DNA from: Affinundibacterium flavidum
GTDB taxonomy: Bacteria; Pseudomonadota; Gammaproteobacteria; Burkholderiales; Burkholderiaceae_D
DNA: 64,000 nucleotides
Direction: 5' to 3'
Assembly: GCF_014284175.1 (NCBI RefSeq)
Contig: NZ_JACOGA010000013.1
Location: 88,722 to 152,721, forward strand
This document shows, in pieces, positions 26,718-34,957 of this stretch. The notes under the pieces were generated by a model. The model saw only the letters and a program-made list of their open reading frames with translations. It was not told the origin of the DNA and ran no database searches. A program made the translations under genes and the position numbers. Positions within the stretch are counted from its first letter, which is position 1. Each line of letters begins with the position of its first letter.

Positions 26718-27100
26718 AAAAAGATCCTGTTGGTAGCTCAAAAACTTACTTCAATTTGCTCGGTTAATTTTAGTCAGAAACAGTTTTCGTTTGAATCCTG
26801 ATCTGAAATTTGCTCGTGGTGTAGCTTGCGATTTTTCAGCGGACGGTGATGACGTAGTTGAGTTTTGATATGGTTAGTCAAATGAAAGTGCAAGAAATCT
26901 TAGCGTATATAAGCCACATATAAGCACATATAGGTGTTCAAATTTCCATGTGGGGGGAGAAGTGTGGAAGTGCTCTTTGCCAAGAGGCGGCGTGCAGTAT
27001 TTCATATTTTATGGATGATCACAAGCAGACCATATTGTTAGATTTGTCTTCCCATATCAGCACGCATAACATTCGCTAAAACCGTGTCGCTGCGCACCCG

Positions 27101-27160
27101 AGTTAGTACCTAAGTTGGTACCCAAGTTAGTACCTAAGTTAGTACCTAAGTTAGTACCTG
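27101..27160. repeat. 12-bp tandem repeat (AGTTAGTACCTA), five units
   Basis: Five units in a row: AGTTAGTACCTA, AGTTGGTACCCA, two more exact copies of the first, and AGTTAGTACCTG. Each contains a GGTAC/GTACC core that partly resembles the GGTATT/AATACC half-sites nearby, so it may be simple slippage or an operator array. Confidence 0.9.
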
Positions 27161-27377
27161 CGTGCCTCTCAGGAGGCCACTTTTCTCACATAAAGTTGTA
27201 TTAATATCTAAAAGTGGTATTTTCGATCCTCTGTTGGATTGAGTCAACATACCAATAGTTGATGTACGCCTATATTTAAAAAAATAATCGTTTTAAATCA
27301 ACGTATTAAAACTATGGATGGATATTTGATATGCATACCAATCGATAAAAATAGCATAGTACCAATCAAATAAATGT

Positions 27378-27425
27378 AATACCACATGAATACCGTTTGA
27401 CAATTGGTATTGAAAAATTTAAAGT
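27378..27425 (+). promoter_or_regulatory. Operator plus promoter of the TonB-dependent receptor gene
   Basis: Operator AATACCACATGAATACC (27378-27394) reads GGTATT-CATGT-GGTATT on the other strand, a direct repeat with 11-bp period. Two bases later come TTGACA (27397-27402), a 17-base spacer containing another TTGGTATT, and TAAAGT (27420-27425). The layout is the same as before the GlcNAc kinase gene. The likely binding protein is the GntR/UTRA regulator encoded at 32 kb (inference). Confidence 0.75.
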
Positions 27426-27731
27426 GAAGACTCTTCAACGAATTGATATGTTTTGCTGCTGATGGGTCTTGCGATGTGAGATTTGATGAGGTGGATATTC
27501 CTGTGGGGGGAGCGTTTCTTAGAACGCAGCAACATATGAGTTTGCTTGATAAGTAGGTGGAGCATGTACTTGATCGTTTGCACAAAATTTAAGCTAGGCA
27601 ATGTAGATCGGCAAATCAGCAATACGGTATTAAGTGCTTGAATCTTTTTTATAAGTAGTAATTCGCGCAAGGTGATTTTTTAATGAGATTGCCGTGCATT
27701 AAATGTTCTTATGGAAGTCTTGGGGGAATAC

Positions 27732-30521
27732 ATGAAAAGTAATTTGAAACCGAATCTGACGCCGATTGCATCTGCAGTTACAGTCTTGGTAATGACAGTC
27801 GCTATGTCTGCGCAAGCACAGCAAGCTGATACAAAGAAAGCGGAAAAAGAAGAGCAGCAACAAGTTATTGTTACTGGTGTGCGCGCTTCTATGCAGCAGT
27901 CTTTGAATCAAAAGCGTAATGCTGAATCACATATCGAAGTGATTACCGCAGAAGACATCGGCAAAATGCCAGACAAAAACGTAGCAGATTCTTTGCAACG
28001 CGTTTCTGGCGTGACTACGAGCTCTGCGTCGGGCAATGAAGGTGGTTTCGATGAAAATGATCGCGTCAGTATGCGTGGTACTAATCCAAGTTTGACACAA
28101 ACTTTGATCAATGGTCACAACATGGCTGCAGGTGATTGGTTCGTATTGAATCAATCTGGTGCAGGCGTGGGTCGCTCTATTAGCTACACTTTATTGCCAT
28201 CTGAATTAGTTGGTCGTATCGAAGTGAACAAAACTTCCCAGGCTAGTCTGGTGGAGGGCGGTGTTGCAGGCTCTATCAATGTGATCACACGCAAACCTTT
28301 GGAATTCAAAAAACAATTCACAGCTGAAGCCTCTTTGGGGGTGGTGTACGCTAGTTTGCCAGCAAAATCAGATCCACAACTAAGTGGTTTGATTAACTGG
28401 AAAAATGACTACAACACTTTTGGTTTGATGGTGCAGGCGTTCTCCGAAAAACGTAGCTTGCGTCGTGATGGTCAAGAAATTTTGGGCTGGTCACAAATTG
28501 CTGCAGGCAGTCCAATGGCGAAGACTAATCCTGATCTGGCGGGCGCTTATTATCCAAGCTTGATGGGTGCTGCTTTGTTTGAACAAACACGTCATCGTAC
28601 TGGTGGTTTGGTCAGTGCACAATTTAAACCAAGCAAAGAATTTGATGTCGTCCTGAGCGGTTTTAGCTCGAAATTGGATGCGGCAAACTACAACCGTAAT
28701 TACATGCTGTGGGGCTCTCACTTCATCGATGGCGGTAATGGTCAGGCGCCAGAAGCAGGTTACACAGTAGCCAACAATAACGGCGTAAAAACATTGACGA
28801 GCGCAACGTTCAAACCAGTCGCTGGCACAACTTATGGCGTGTACGATCAAATTTCTCGTCCAGATGCTGGTTCTGAAGTGAATTTCTTCAGTGCAGAAGC
28901 AACGTGGAAAGCAAGTTCCGAATTACGTTTCAATGGCCAATTAGGTACATCTAAAGCAAAAGGTAAAACACCAACGCAAGACGTGGCTGAGTGGAATGTT
29001 GGTAATGGTTCTGGTGCGTCTTATCACATCAATGGCGTGAATAACGCGGCTGACTGGAGTTTAGGTAATACGAACTACGCCAGTCGTTCAAAAGATACTT
29101 TGGGTTGGGTTTTTGGTTATCAAAATACTTTGGTTAATGATGAAGAATCATGGGCTAAATTGGATGGCGAATACCAATTGAATCAAGGCCTATTTAGTTC
29201 TCTGAAATTTGGTGTTCGTGCAACTGAGCATAAGCGTGACAGTGGTGCTGCTTTAGGTCAAGGTCCTGGTTGTAAGAACTCTGCTGGTACGCAAGCACCA
29301 TGGGATTGGTCACAATCTACCTGGTGCCCAGTTGGTACTGTAGCGCAAAATGATCCAGCGAAATTCCCATCATCAGTAAGCCAATATCCATCAAATTATG
29401 GTTCTGGCTTAGGCGGTAATTTCCCATCCAATGTCTGGTATTACACACCTGCGCAATTGGCTGAATTCAATAAATATTCGAATCGCGATAATAACGGTAC
29501 ACGTCTTGATTACGGTACACAGTTTGCGTTGAAAGAAAACGTCAATGCATTCTATGTTCAAGGCAACATGGAAGGCGAAGGCTGGAGTGGTAATGTTGGT
29601 GTACGCGTAGTGCAAACTAAAGAAAGTGTCATCTCTACATTGACAGGTCCAGGCGCAGGTCAAAAAACGTCTGACTTTGGTACTTTCCACTTCGAGAAGA
29701 GCGACAACACGTATAACGACGTATTGCCTAGCTTGAATCTGCGTTTTGATTTGCAAAAAGATTTGGTTGCACGTTTGGCTGTATCGAAGACCATGACACG
29801 TCCAGACTTTGGTGCTTTGGCGAGTGCGATCAGTTTGAGCCCTCCGTCCACTGCAACAGGCACAGGTAGCGGTAGTGGTGCAAATCCAAACTTGAAACCA
29901 ATTCGTTCTAATAATCTTGATGCGTCCCTAGAATGGTACTTCGCTCCACGTGCATTGTTGTCTGGTAGCGTGTACTACATGGATTTGACCAGCTATGTTG
30001 GTATTGGTCAGGATAAGCGTAGCTACTTCACGACCAGCTCGGCAATTCCACAAGGCGCGATGGTTCCTTACGTATTGAGCGTACCAGTCAATTCCAGCGC
30101 TAAAGTGAAGGGTTTTGAATTGGCGTATGAACAGCCGATTGGAAATAACTTCGGAGTTGCTGCAAACTACACTTACGCAGATGCTAAAGATGCGAAAGAT
30201 CAAGAAGTTGTTGGTGCTTCTAAGAACACTTACAACTTGAGTGGTTACTACGAAGATGATACTTTCAATGCGCGTTTGTCATACAGCTATCGTTCTGCTT
30301 TCTACAGTGGCTTAGATCGTGAAACGGCGTTCTCACAAGCAGCGACGGGTTCTTTGTCAGCTTCTTTGGGTTACAAAATCAATGAAAACTTTGCGATCTC
30401 ATTTGATGCGCATAACTTGAATAACCCAGCGTTGAAGTATTTTGCATTGAATGAAAATCAGCCACGTTCTATCTATCAAAGTGGCCGTCAATACTATTTG
30501 ACACTCCGCGTGAAGATGTAA
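27732..30521 (+). CDS. TonB-dependent receptor, probably for N-acetylglucosamine/chitooligosaccharides
   Basis: A 929-residue outer-membrane transporter. After a signal peptide (AVTVLVMTVAMSAQAQ) comes a TonB-box region (QQVIVTGVRASMQQSL), the plug (residues about 45-190; VADSLQRVSGV, VSMRGTNPSLTQTLING, GSINVITRKPL) and a 22-strand-type barrel. The GVRAS...K N-terminus is typical of the subfamily tied to carbohydrate use. The chain ends TLRVKM rather than in the usual terminal Phe. I chose ATG 27732 (GGGGGA upstream) over one 21 bases earlier. The shared operator with nag genes supports GlcNAc or chitin-fragment uptake; the ligand is inferred. Confidence 0.9.
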   Translation: MKSNLKPNLTPIASAVTVLVMTVAMSAQAQQADTKKAEKEEQQQVIVTGVRASMQQSLNQKRNAESHIEVITAEDIGKMPDKNVADSLQRVSGVTTSSASGNEGGFDENDRVSMRGTNPSLTQTLINGHNMAAGDWFVLNQSGAGVGRSISYTLLPSELVGRIEVNKTSQASLVEGGVAGSINVITRKPLEFKKQFTAEASLGVVYASLPAKSDPQLSGLINWKNDYNTFGLMVQAFSEKRSLRRDGQEILGWSQIAAGSPMAKTNPDLAGAYYPSLMGAALFEQTRHRTGGLVSAQFKPSKEFDVVLSGFSSKLDAANYNRNYMLWGSHFIDGGNGQAPEAGYTVANNNGVKTLTSATFKPVAGTTYGVYDQISRPDAGSEVNFFSAEATWKASSELRFNGQLGTSKAKGKTPTQDVAEWNVGNGSGASYHINGVNNAADWSLGNTNYASRSKDTLGWVFGYQNTLVNDEESWAKLDGEYQLNQGLFSSLKFGVRATEHKRDSGAALGQGPGCKNSAGTQAPWDWSQSTWCPVGTVAQNDPAKFPSSVSQYPSNYGSGLGGNFPSNVWYYTPAQLAEFNKYSNRDNNGTRLDYGTQFALKENVNAFYVQGNMEGEGWSGNVGVRVVQTKESVISTLTGPGAGQKTSDFGTFHFEKSDNTYNDVLPSLNLRFDLQKDLVARLAVSKTMTRPDFGALASAISLSPPSTATGTGSGSGANPNLKPIRSNNLDASLEWYFAPRALLSGSVYYMDLTSYVGIGQDKRSYFTTSSAIPQGAMVPYVLSVPVNSSAKVKGFELAYEQPIGNNFGVAANYTYADAKDAKDQEVVGASKNTYNLSGYYEDDTFNARLSYSYRSAFYSGLDRETAFSQAATGSLSASLGYKINENFAISFDAHNLNNPALKYFALNENQPRSIYQSGRQYYLTLRVKM

Positions 30522-30528
30522 GGTAGTT

Positions 30529-30621
30529 GGATCATTGTCAGAGGCGTTGGGTAAAGGCTTGAATCTATGTCTTGAACCTAAAGCCTGAACCTCGGCCTTA
30601 ACTGAAGTTCGACAATGATCC
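30529..30621. repeat. Inverted repeat after the receptor gene
   Basis: GGATCATTGTC (30529-30539) and GACAATGATCC (30611-30621) are perfect 11-bp inverted copies about 70 bases apart, starting just after the receptor stop codon. They could form a 3' stem that protects the message, ahead of the terminator at 30655. Confidence 0.6.
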
Positions 30622-30654
30622 GATGTTCTTGCAGACCAGTAGGCAAATTTAGGG

Positions 30655-30690
30655 AGTGACGAGGCAGCCCGGCTTCGTCACTTTTTTTTC
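30655..30690 (+). terminator. Intrinsic terminator of the receptor gene
   Basis: AGTGACGAG and CTTCGTCACT pair with a few mismatches around a GC-rich loop, followed by an eight-base T-run. This separates the receptor transcript from the nag operon downstream. Confidence 0.8.
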
Positions 30691-30882
30691 AGGCAAATTT
30701 GAGGAATTCTCTTGTGAGAGTGTTGATTTATTGATTTAACTAATTTGCGCCATTTTAATGCGTGAAGCTGAGAGAGCTTAGTTGGTAATAGTCAATAAGT
30801 CAGAACTTTCTATGCCAAGTCGTCATGGGTTATATGACCCAAGAAAACGATGAAAACGACACAAAAAGCACAAAATAATTTG

Positions 30883-30930
30883 AATACCACTTAAATACCT
30901 ATTGACAGCCACTTTGGAAACACCTAAAGT
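30883..30930 (+). promoter_or_regulatory. Operator plus promoter of the nag operon
   Basis: AATACCACTTAAATACC (30883-30899), then after two bases TTGACA (30902-30907), a 17-base spacer and TAAAGT (30925-30930). Operator spacing, -35, spacer length and -10 are the same as before the TonB-dependent receptor. Transcription would start near 30937, about 90 bases before the kinase gene. The rest of the 30691-30882 spacer is AT-rich and shows nothing else. Confidence 0.78.
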
Positions 30931-31029
30931 GTAATTATGTCTCAATATCTGGCTATAGTTGGATTGCACTTGGCTTGTGCCGAAGTTGCCGCAACACTAT
31001 GGGTAGTGTTTATTTAGTTGGAAAATACT

Positions 31030-31944
31030 GTGAATCAAGCTCAGCAAATGCAACCACAAACTCAGCAAACGCAATTTCAATATCTGATCGGCGTCGATGG
31101 TGGTGGCACCGGCACCCGCGTTTTACTGGTTGATAAAGAAGGCAAAGAGCTCGCTCGCGCCAGTGCTGGACCTTCTGGTTTAATGCATGGCGCAACCGCC
31201 GCTTGGCGAGCTATTCTAACAGCAATTGAGCAGGCATTTGCAACAACTGGTATTGTTGCTCCGGATTTTAAAGAGATGGCGATAGGTTGTGGTTTGGCGG
31301 GTGTCAACAATAAGCTGTGGGCAGCCGAATTTGTCGCTGCTAATCCAGGATTCGCGGCCTTAGTGGTGGAAACGGATGCTGGCACGACCTTGCTTGGTGC
31401 TCATCAGGGGAAGCCGGGCGCGATTATCGCCTTGGGAACTGGTAGTGTCGGTGAGGTCATGCAAGCCGATGGTAGCCGACGTGAAGTTGGTGGATGGGGA
31501 TTTCCATCGAGTGATGAAGCTAGCGGCGCCTGGATGGGCTTGCGTGCGATCAATCATGTGCAGCATGTGTTGGATGGTCGCAGTCCCGCCGATGATTTCG
31601 CTAATGCCATTATTCAGTTTTGCGGTGGCGATAAAGACGCGGTATTTGCATGGCTGGGTGGTGCGACGCAAACTAAGTTTGCGCAATTGGCGCCATTGGT
31701 CATTCAGTATGCACCAATGAATGCGAAGGCAAAAAGTATTTTAGTAGATGCAGGATTGGAAGTGGAAAAAATGGCGAATGCTCTTGACCCAAGTGCGACG
31801 ATGCCGATCGCGCTGTGTGGTGGTCTGGCGGACGCAATCTGGGCTTATTTGCCAGAAAAATTATTGCAACGAGTCACGAAACCCGCCGGTGATTCAGCGG
31901 TCGGTGCGCTCATACTGGTCAAAAGCCAATTTATGCAGTCTTAA
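31030..31944 (+). CDS. nagK: N-acetylglucosamine kinase (BadF/BadG ATPase family)
   Basis: A kinase of the ASKHA fold expected to convert GlcNAc to GlcNAc-6-phosphate in the cytoplasm. Motifs: phosphate-binding LIGVDGGGTGTRVLL, GCGLAGVNN, the acidic DAGTTLLGAH, ALGTGSVGEV, and adenosine-loop ALCGGLADAIW. The start is uncertain: GTG 31030 has GGAAAA upstream; TTG 31018 and ATG 31048 are alternatives, and the first about 20 residues are Gln-rich and variable. It is the first gene of the run kinase, gntR-type, nagA, deaminase, GH3. The gene symbol follows function rather than a confirmed orthology. Confidence 0.85.
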   Translation: MNQAQQMQPQTQQTQFQYLIGVDGGGTGTRVLLVDKEGKELARASAGPSGLMHGATAAWRAILTAIEQAFATTGIVAPDFKEMAIGCGLAGVNNKLWAAEFVAANPGFAALVVETDAGTTLLGAHQGKPGAIIALGTGSVGEVMQADGSRREVGGWGFPSSDEASGAWMGLRAINHVQHVLDGRSPADDFANAIIQFCGGDKDAVFAWLGGATQTKFAQLAPLVIQYAPMNAKAKSILVDAGLEVEKMANALDPSATMPIALCGGLADAIWAYLPEKLLQRVTKPAGDSAVGALILVKSQFMQS

Positions 31945-32001
31945 CGTAGTTAGCGTGGTCTAATTTAAGCAAAGACTTCAGAAACTCAAAGGAAGAAAAA
32001 T

Positions 32002-32736
32002 ATGCTGGCACAACTGCTCGATTTTAAACCTGATGGTGATAGTTCTACTCCCTTGTATCTGCAATTAGCAAACAAGCTGGCAAATGGTATTAATAACGGC
32101 TACTGGCAACCGGATGAGGCTTTGCCTTCAGAGCGCGTATTAGCGGAGACTTTAGAAATTTCTCGCGTGACCGCCCGCAAAGCAATCGAGATGTTATGTG
32201 AGCGCGGTTTGCTGACGCGCAAGCACGGTTCTGGTACTTACATCACACCAAAGTTAGAGCAGCCATTGTCGCGCCTGACTAACTTTAGTGAAGAGTTGCG
32301 TCAACGCGGTTTTATGCCAGGGTCACAGTGGTTGTCACGTGATACTGGTGTTGCGTCTCCTGAAGAAATTTTATCGCTGGGATTGTCACCACATGCCGTG
32401 GTTTCTCGTCTGAAGCGTTTGCGTACAGCAGACAATGTGGTGATGGCGATAGAAAGCACCACGATTCCCAATTTGTATTTGCCGAATCCCAAATTAGTGA
32501 CCGATAGCCTGTATGGTTATCTCGATCAAAATAACGTCGCGCCAACTCGCGCTTTGCAACATATTCGTGCGGTCAGTGCAACGGCAGAACAAGCCAAATT
32601 AATCGGTTTAAAACAAGGTGCGGCGATGTTGCTGATCACGCGGGTTGGTTATCTGGCGAGCGGTGCAGCGGTAGAGCTGACGCATTCTTACTGCCGTAGC
32701 GATTATTATGACTTTGTCGTGGAGTTGTTTAGATGA
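32002..32736 (+). CDS. GntR-family regulator with UTRA effector domain (NagQ-like)
   Basis: A 244-residue HutC-subfamily regulator. Residues about 15-75 are the winged helix (GYWQPDEALPSERVLAETL, RVTARKAIEMLCERGLLTRK, GSGTYI); residues about 95-240 are the UTRA ligand domain (VSRLKRLRTADNVVMAIEST, ELTHSYCRSDYYDF). Such regulators respond to amino-sugar phosphates. Its stop overlaps the nagA start (ATGA), so it is cotranscribed with its presumed targets. The GGTATT direct repeats before the receptor and nag genes are the likely binding sites. Confidence 0.92.
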   Translation: MLAQLLDFKPDGDSSTPLYLQLANKLANGINNGYWQPDEALPSERVLAETLEISRVTARKAIEMLCERGLLTRKHGSGTYITPKLEQPLSRLTNFSEELRQRGFMPGSQWLSRDTGVASPEEILSLGLSPHAVVSRLKRLRTADNVVMAIESTTIPNLYLPNPKLVTDSLYGYLDQNNVAPTRALQHIRAVSATAEQAKLIGLKQGAAMLLITRVGYLASGAAVELTHSYCRSDYYDFVVELFR

Positions 32737-33887
32737 GTTTAGTGCAGCCGAATGGACAACAGCTAGTGCCAGCAACCGAACAGCAACTTAGCGGAAATAT
32801 TTTAACGCCGCAGGGCTGGGTCTCAGGTGCAATTTCTTTTTCTGAAAAAATTCAAGAAATTCAAGGCCAGACAGTTGATCCGAGCTTGAATGATGCTGCT
32901 TATATTTTGCCTGGCTTTATCGACTTGCATGTGCACGGTGCTGGCGGCAAAGATACGATGGAAGCGGGCGATGCGATACAGGTAATTTCTCACATGCATG
33001 CGCAACATGGCACGACCAGTATGCTGGCGACGACCATGACTGCACCGATGTCGGATTTGGAAAATGCATTGCAGGCCTTAGCGGATGTTTGCAAGCAGCG
33101 TGTTGCTGGCGCTGCACGGGTGTTGGGAGTGCATTTAGAAGGCCCGTATATCAACCCGGGCAAGCTCGGTGCACAACCGGATTTTGCCCATGCAGGCTCG
33201 CTTGAACAAGTTAAGAATTTAGATGCGATTGCGCCGATTAAGTTGATCACTTTAGCGCCTGAAGTTGAAGGCAATTTGGCGATGGTTAGTCAGTTGACTG
33301 CGCTTGGTATGCGCGTGCAATTGGGGCACACCTTGGGTACGTATGAGGATGGTGTCGCTGCACTTGAAAATGGCGCAAGCAGTTTTACCCATTTATACAA
33401 TGCGATGTCACGTCTCGATCATCGCTCACCAGGTATGGTCGGTGCAGCATTGGCGCATGCTAATTTTGCCGAAATTATTCCGGATTTATTGCATGTGCAT
33501 CCGGGAGCCATCAGAGCGGCAATGCGGGCGATCCCGAAAGTGTATTGTGTGACCGATTCCACTTCGGCATCCGGTATGCCAGACGGCGAATATATGTTGG
33601 GCCGCCAAGTCGTGCATAAGTGTCTGGGCGGTGTGCGCCTGGCAGATGGCACTCTGGCTGGCAGCACCCTGACGATGGATCAGGCATTAAGAAATTTAGT
33701 CAAGATTGGTTTAGAACTGGACGATGCTTCTAACCGTGTTTCTACCTACGCAGCAGATTTTTTAGGATTATCTGATCGCGGCCGCTTACAAAAAAATGCT
33801 TATGCGGACTTAGTAGTTCTTGATCGGGATTTGAATCTAATTGCTGTTTATATCGAGGGAGAAAAAATTGAGCTCAAAGATGCTTAA
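32733..33887 (+). CDS. nagA: N-acetylglucosamine-6-phosphate deacetylase
   Basis: NagA removes acetate from GlcNAc-6-phosphate to give glucosamine-6-phosphate. The 384-residue amidohydrolase shows the metal-site motif DLHVHGAGG, HLEGPYINPGKLGAQ, the phosphate-binding GHTLGTYEDGVAAL and HLYNAMSRLDHRSPG, and the catalytic Asp in VTDSTSASGMPDG. ATG overlaps the regulator stop by four bases, and the 3' end overlaps the deaminase gene, indicating translational coupling on both sides. Confidence 0.97.
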   Translation: MSLVQPNGQQLVPATEQQLSGNILTPQGWVSGAISFSEKIQEIQGQTVDPSLNDAAYILPGFIDLHVHGAGGKDTMEAGDAIQVISHMHAQHGTTSMLATTMTAPMSDLENALQALADVCKQRVAGAARVLGVHLEGPYINPGKLGAQPDFAHAGSLEQVKNLDAIAPIKLITLAPEVEGNLAMVSQLTALGMRVQLGHTLGTYEDGVAALENGASSFTHLYNAMSRLDHRSPGMVGAALAHANFAEIIPDLLHVHPGAIRAAMRAIPKVYCVTDSTSASGMPDGEYMLGRQVVHKCLGGVRLADGTLAGSTLTMDQALRNLVKIGLELDDASNRVSTYAADFLGLSDRGRLQKNAYADLVVLDRDLNLIAVYIEGEKIELKDA

Positions 33888-34890
33888 AGAGGCGTGTTCG
33901 TCAGGTGAATTTGTCGCAGCGCAGTTAAGTCAGGATCGTGAACGTTTAGTTGAATTAGGGCAGTATTTGCGGGCGACGCCACCGTCCTCGGTCGTTACTA
34001 TCGCACGTGGTAGTTCTGATCATGCGGCCAATTATGCAGCGTATCTGATCATGGCACGTTTGGGTCACATCGTAGCGTCTTTGCCGATGTCACTGATTAC
34101 TTTGAATCAAGCTCCGCTGCATGTGAAAAATGCCTTGGCAATCGCGATCTCACAATCTGGTCAAAGTCCTGACGTGGTGCAACCAATTAATTATTTCCGT
34201 GAAAATGGCGCGACCACCGTCGCCTTGGTCAACGACGCTAATTCACCGTTGGCGCAAGGTGCACAATGGACTATGCCTTTGCATGCTGGTCCCGAGTTGA
34301 GCGTTGCAGCGACGAAGAGTTTTATTACTTCTTTGGTCGCGGGTGCACGTTTGGCTGGTCACTGGCAAAATGATCCCGCCTTCTTGGCAGGTATTGAAGA
34401 ATTACCACAAGTTTTACATACAGCAACGCAGCTAGATTGGTCAAATGCTTTAGATGTTCTGGTGCCAGCGCAGCGCATCATGGTGGTTGGCCGTGGTATC
34501 AGTTTCTCGGTAGCTTTGGAGTCTGCGTTGAAGTTCAAAGAAACCTCAGTGATTCAAGCCGAAGCTTTCAGTGGTGCGGAAATTAAACACGGCCCTATGG
34601 CTTTGATTGATGATGGTTATCCATTGTTGATTTTCGCAACACGTGGTCCGGCACAAGCAGGATTGATCGCTTTGGCAGAAGAAATGCGTGGTCGTGGAGC
34701 GAATGTCCTTTTGGCCGCACCAGCCGATGTAAAAGAGCGCAATCTTACTTTGGCAACGACGGCAACACCGGATTTGGATCCTATTGCAGCGATTCAATCC
34801 TTTTACGTGATGGCAGCGCATTTGTCGGTGGCCCGCGGACTTGATCCGGATAAGCCACGTCATTTGAGTAAAGTGACCAAAACGAATTAA
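33868..34890 (+). CDS. SIS-domain glucosamine-6-phosphate deaminase (NagB-II)
   Basis: Two SIS domains form the whole 340-residue protein: SRGSSDHAANYAAYL-like (IARGSSDHAANY), ISQSGQSPDVVQ, then GRGISFSVALESALKFKE and AEAFSGAEIKHGPMALID. This corresponds to the C-terminal isomerase half of GlmS without glutaminase, which in nag operons acts as the deaminase giving fructose-6-phosphate and ammonia. I place the start at TTG 33868, inside the end of nagA, because GAGGGAG lies at the right distance; ATG 33880 is the alternative. Confidence 0.9.
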   Translation: MSSKMLKEACSSGEFVAAQLSQDRERLVELGQYLRATPPSSVVTIARGSSDHAANYAAYLIMARLGHIVASLPMSLITLNQAPLHVKNALAIAISQSGQSPDVVQPINYFRENGATTVALVNDANSPLAQGAQWTMPLHAGPELSVAATKSFITSLVAGARLAGHWQNDPAFLAGIEELPQVLHTATQLDWSNALDVLVPAQRIMVVGRGISFSVALESALKFKETSVIQAEAFSGAEIKHGPMALIDDGYPLLIFATRGPAQAGLIALAEEMRGRGANVLLAAPADVKERNLTLATTATPDLDPIAAIQSFYVMAAHLSVARGLDPDKPRHLSKVTKTN

Positions 34891-34957
34891 TCACACTAAG
34901 CGGGTAATCAGATCAGATGATTCCCGCTTTTCTTTTGTTCTATTTTGTGGAATAGCA

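Larger units (their letters stand above)
26718..27731. promoter_or_regulatory. Long regulatory spacer upstream of the TonB-dependent receptor
   Basis: One kilobase with no supported gene. It holds the 12-bp tandem repeat (27101-27160), two AAAGTKGTATT copies (27192-27202 and 27211-27221), several TTGGTAT half-sites (near 27251, 27332, 27357 and 27404, in both orientations), the double operator and promoter at 27378-27425, and then a leader of about 300 bases before the receptor ATG. The left part may also drive the divergent DUF6445 gene. Short reading frames on the minus strand here have no support. Confidence 0.6.

Noticed and set aside
27298..27670. Two minus-strand frames in the receptor leader
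   Set aside because: They overlap each other in different frames, cover the promoter and operator, and have no family resemblance.
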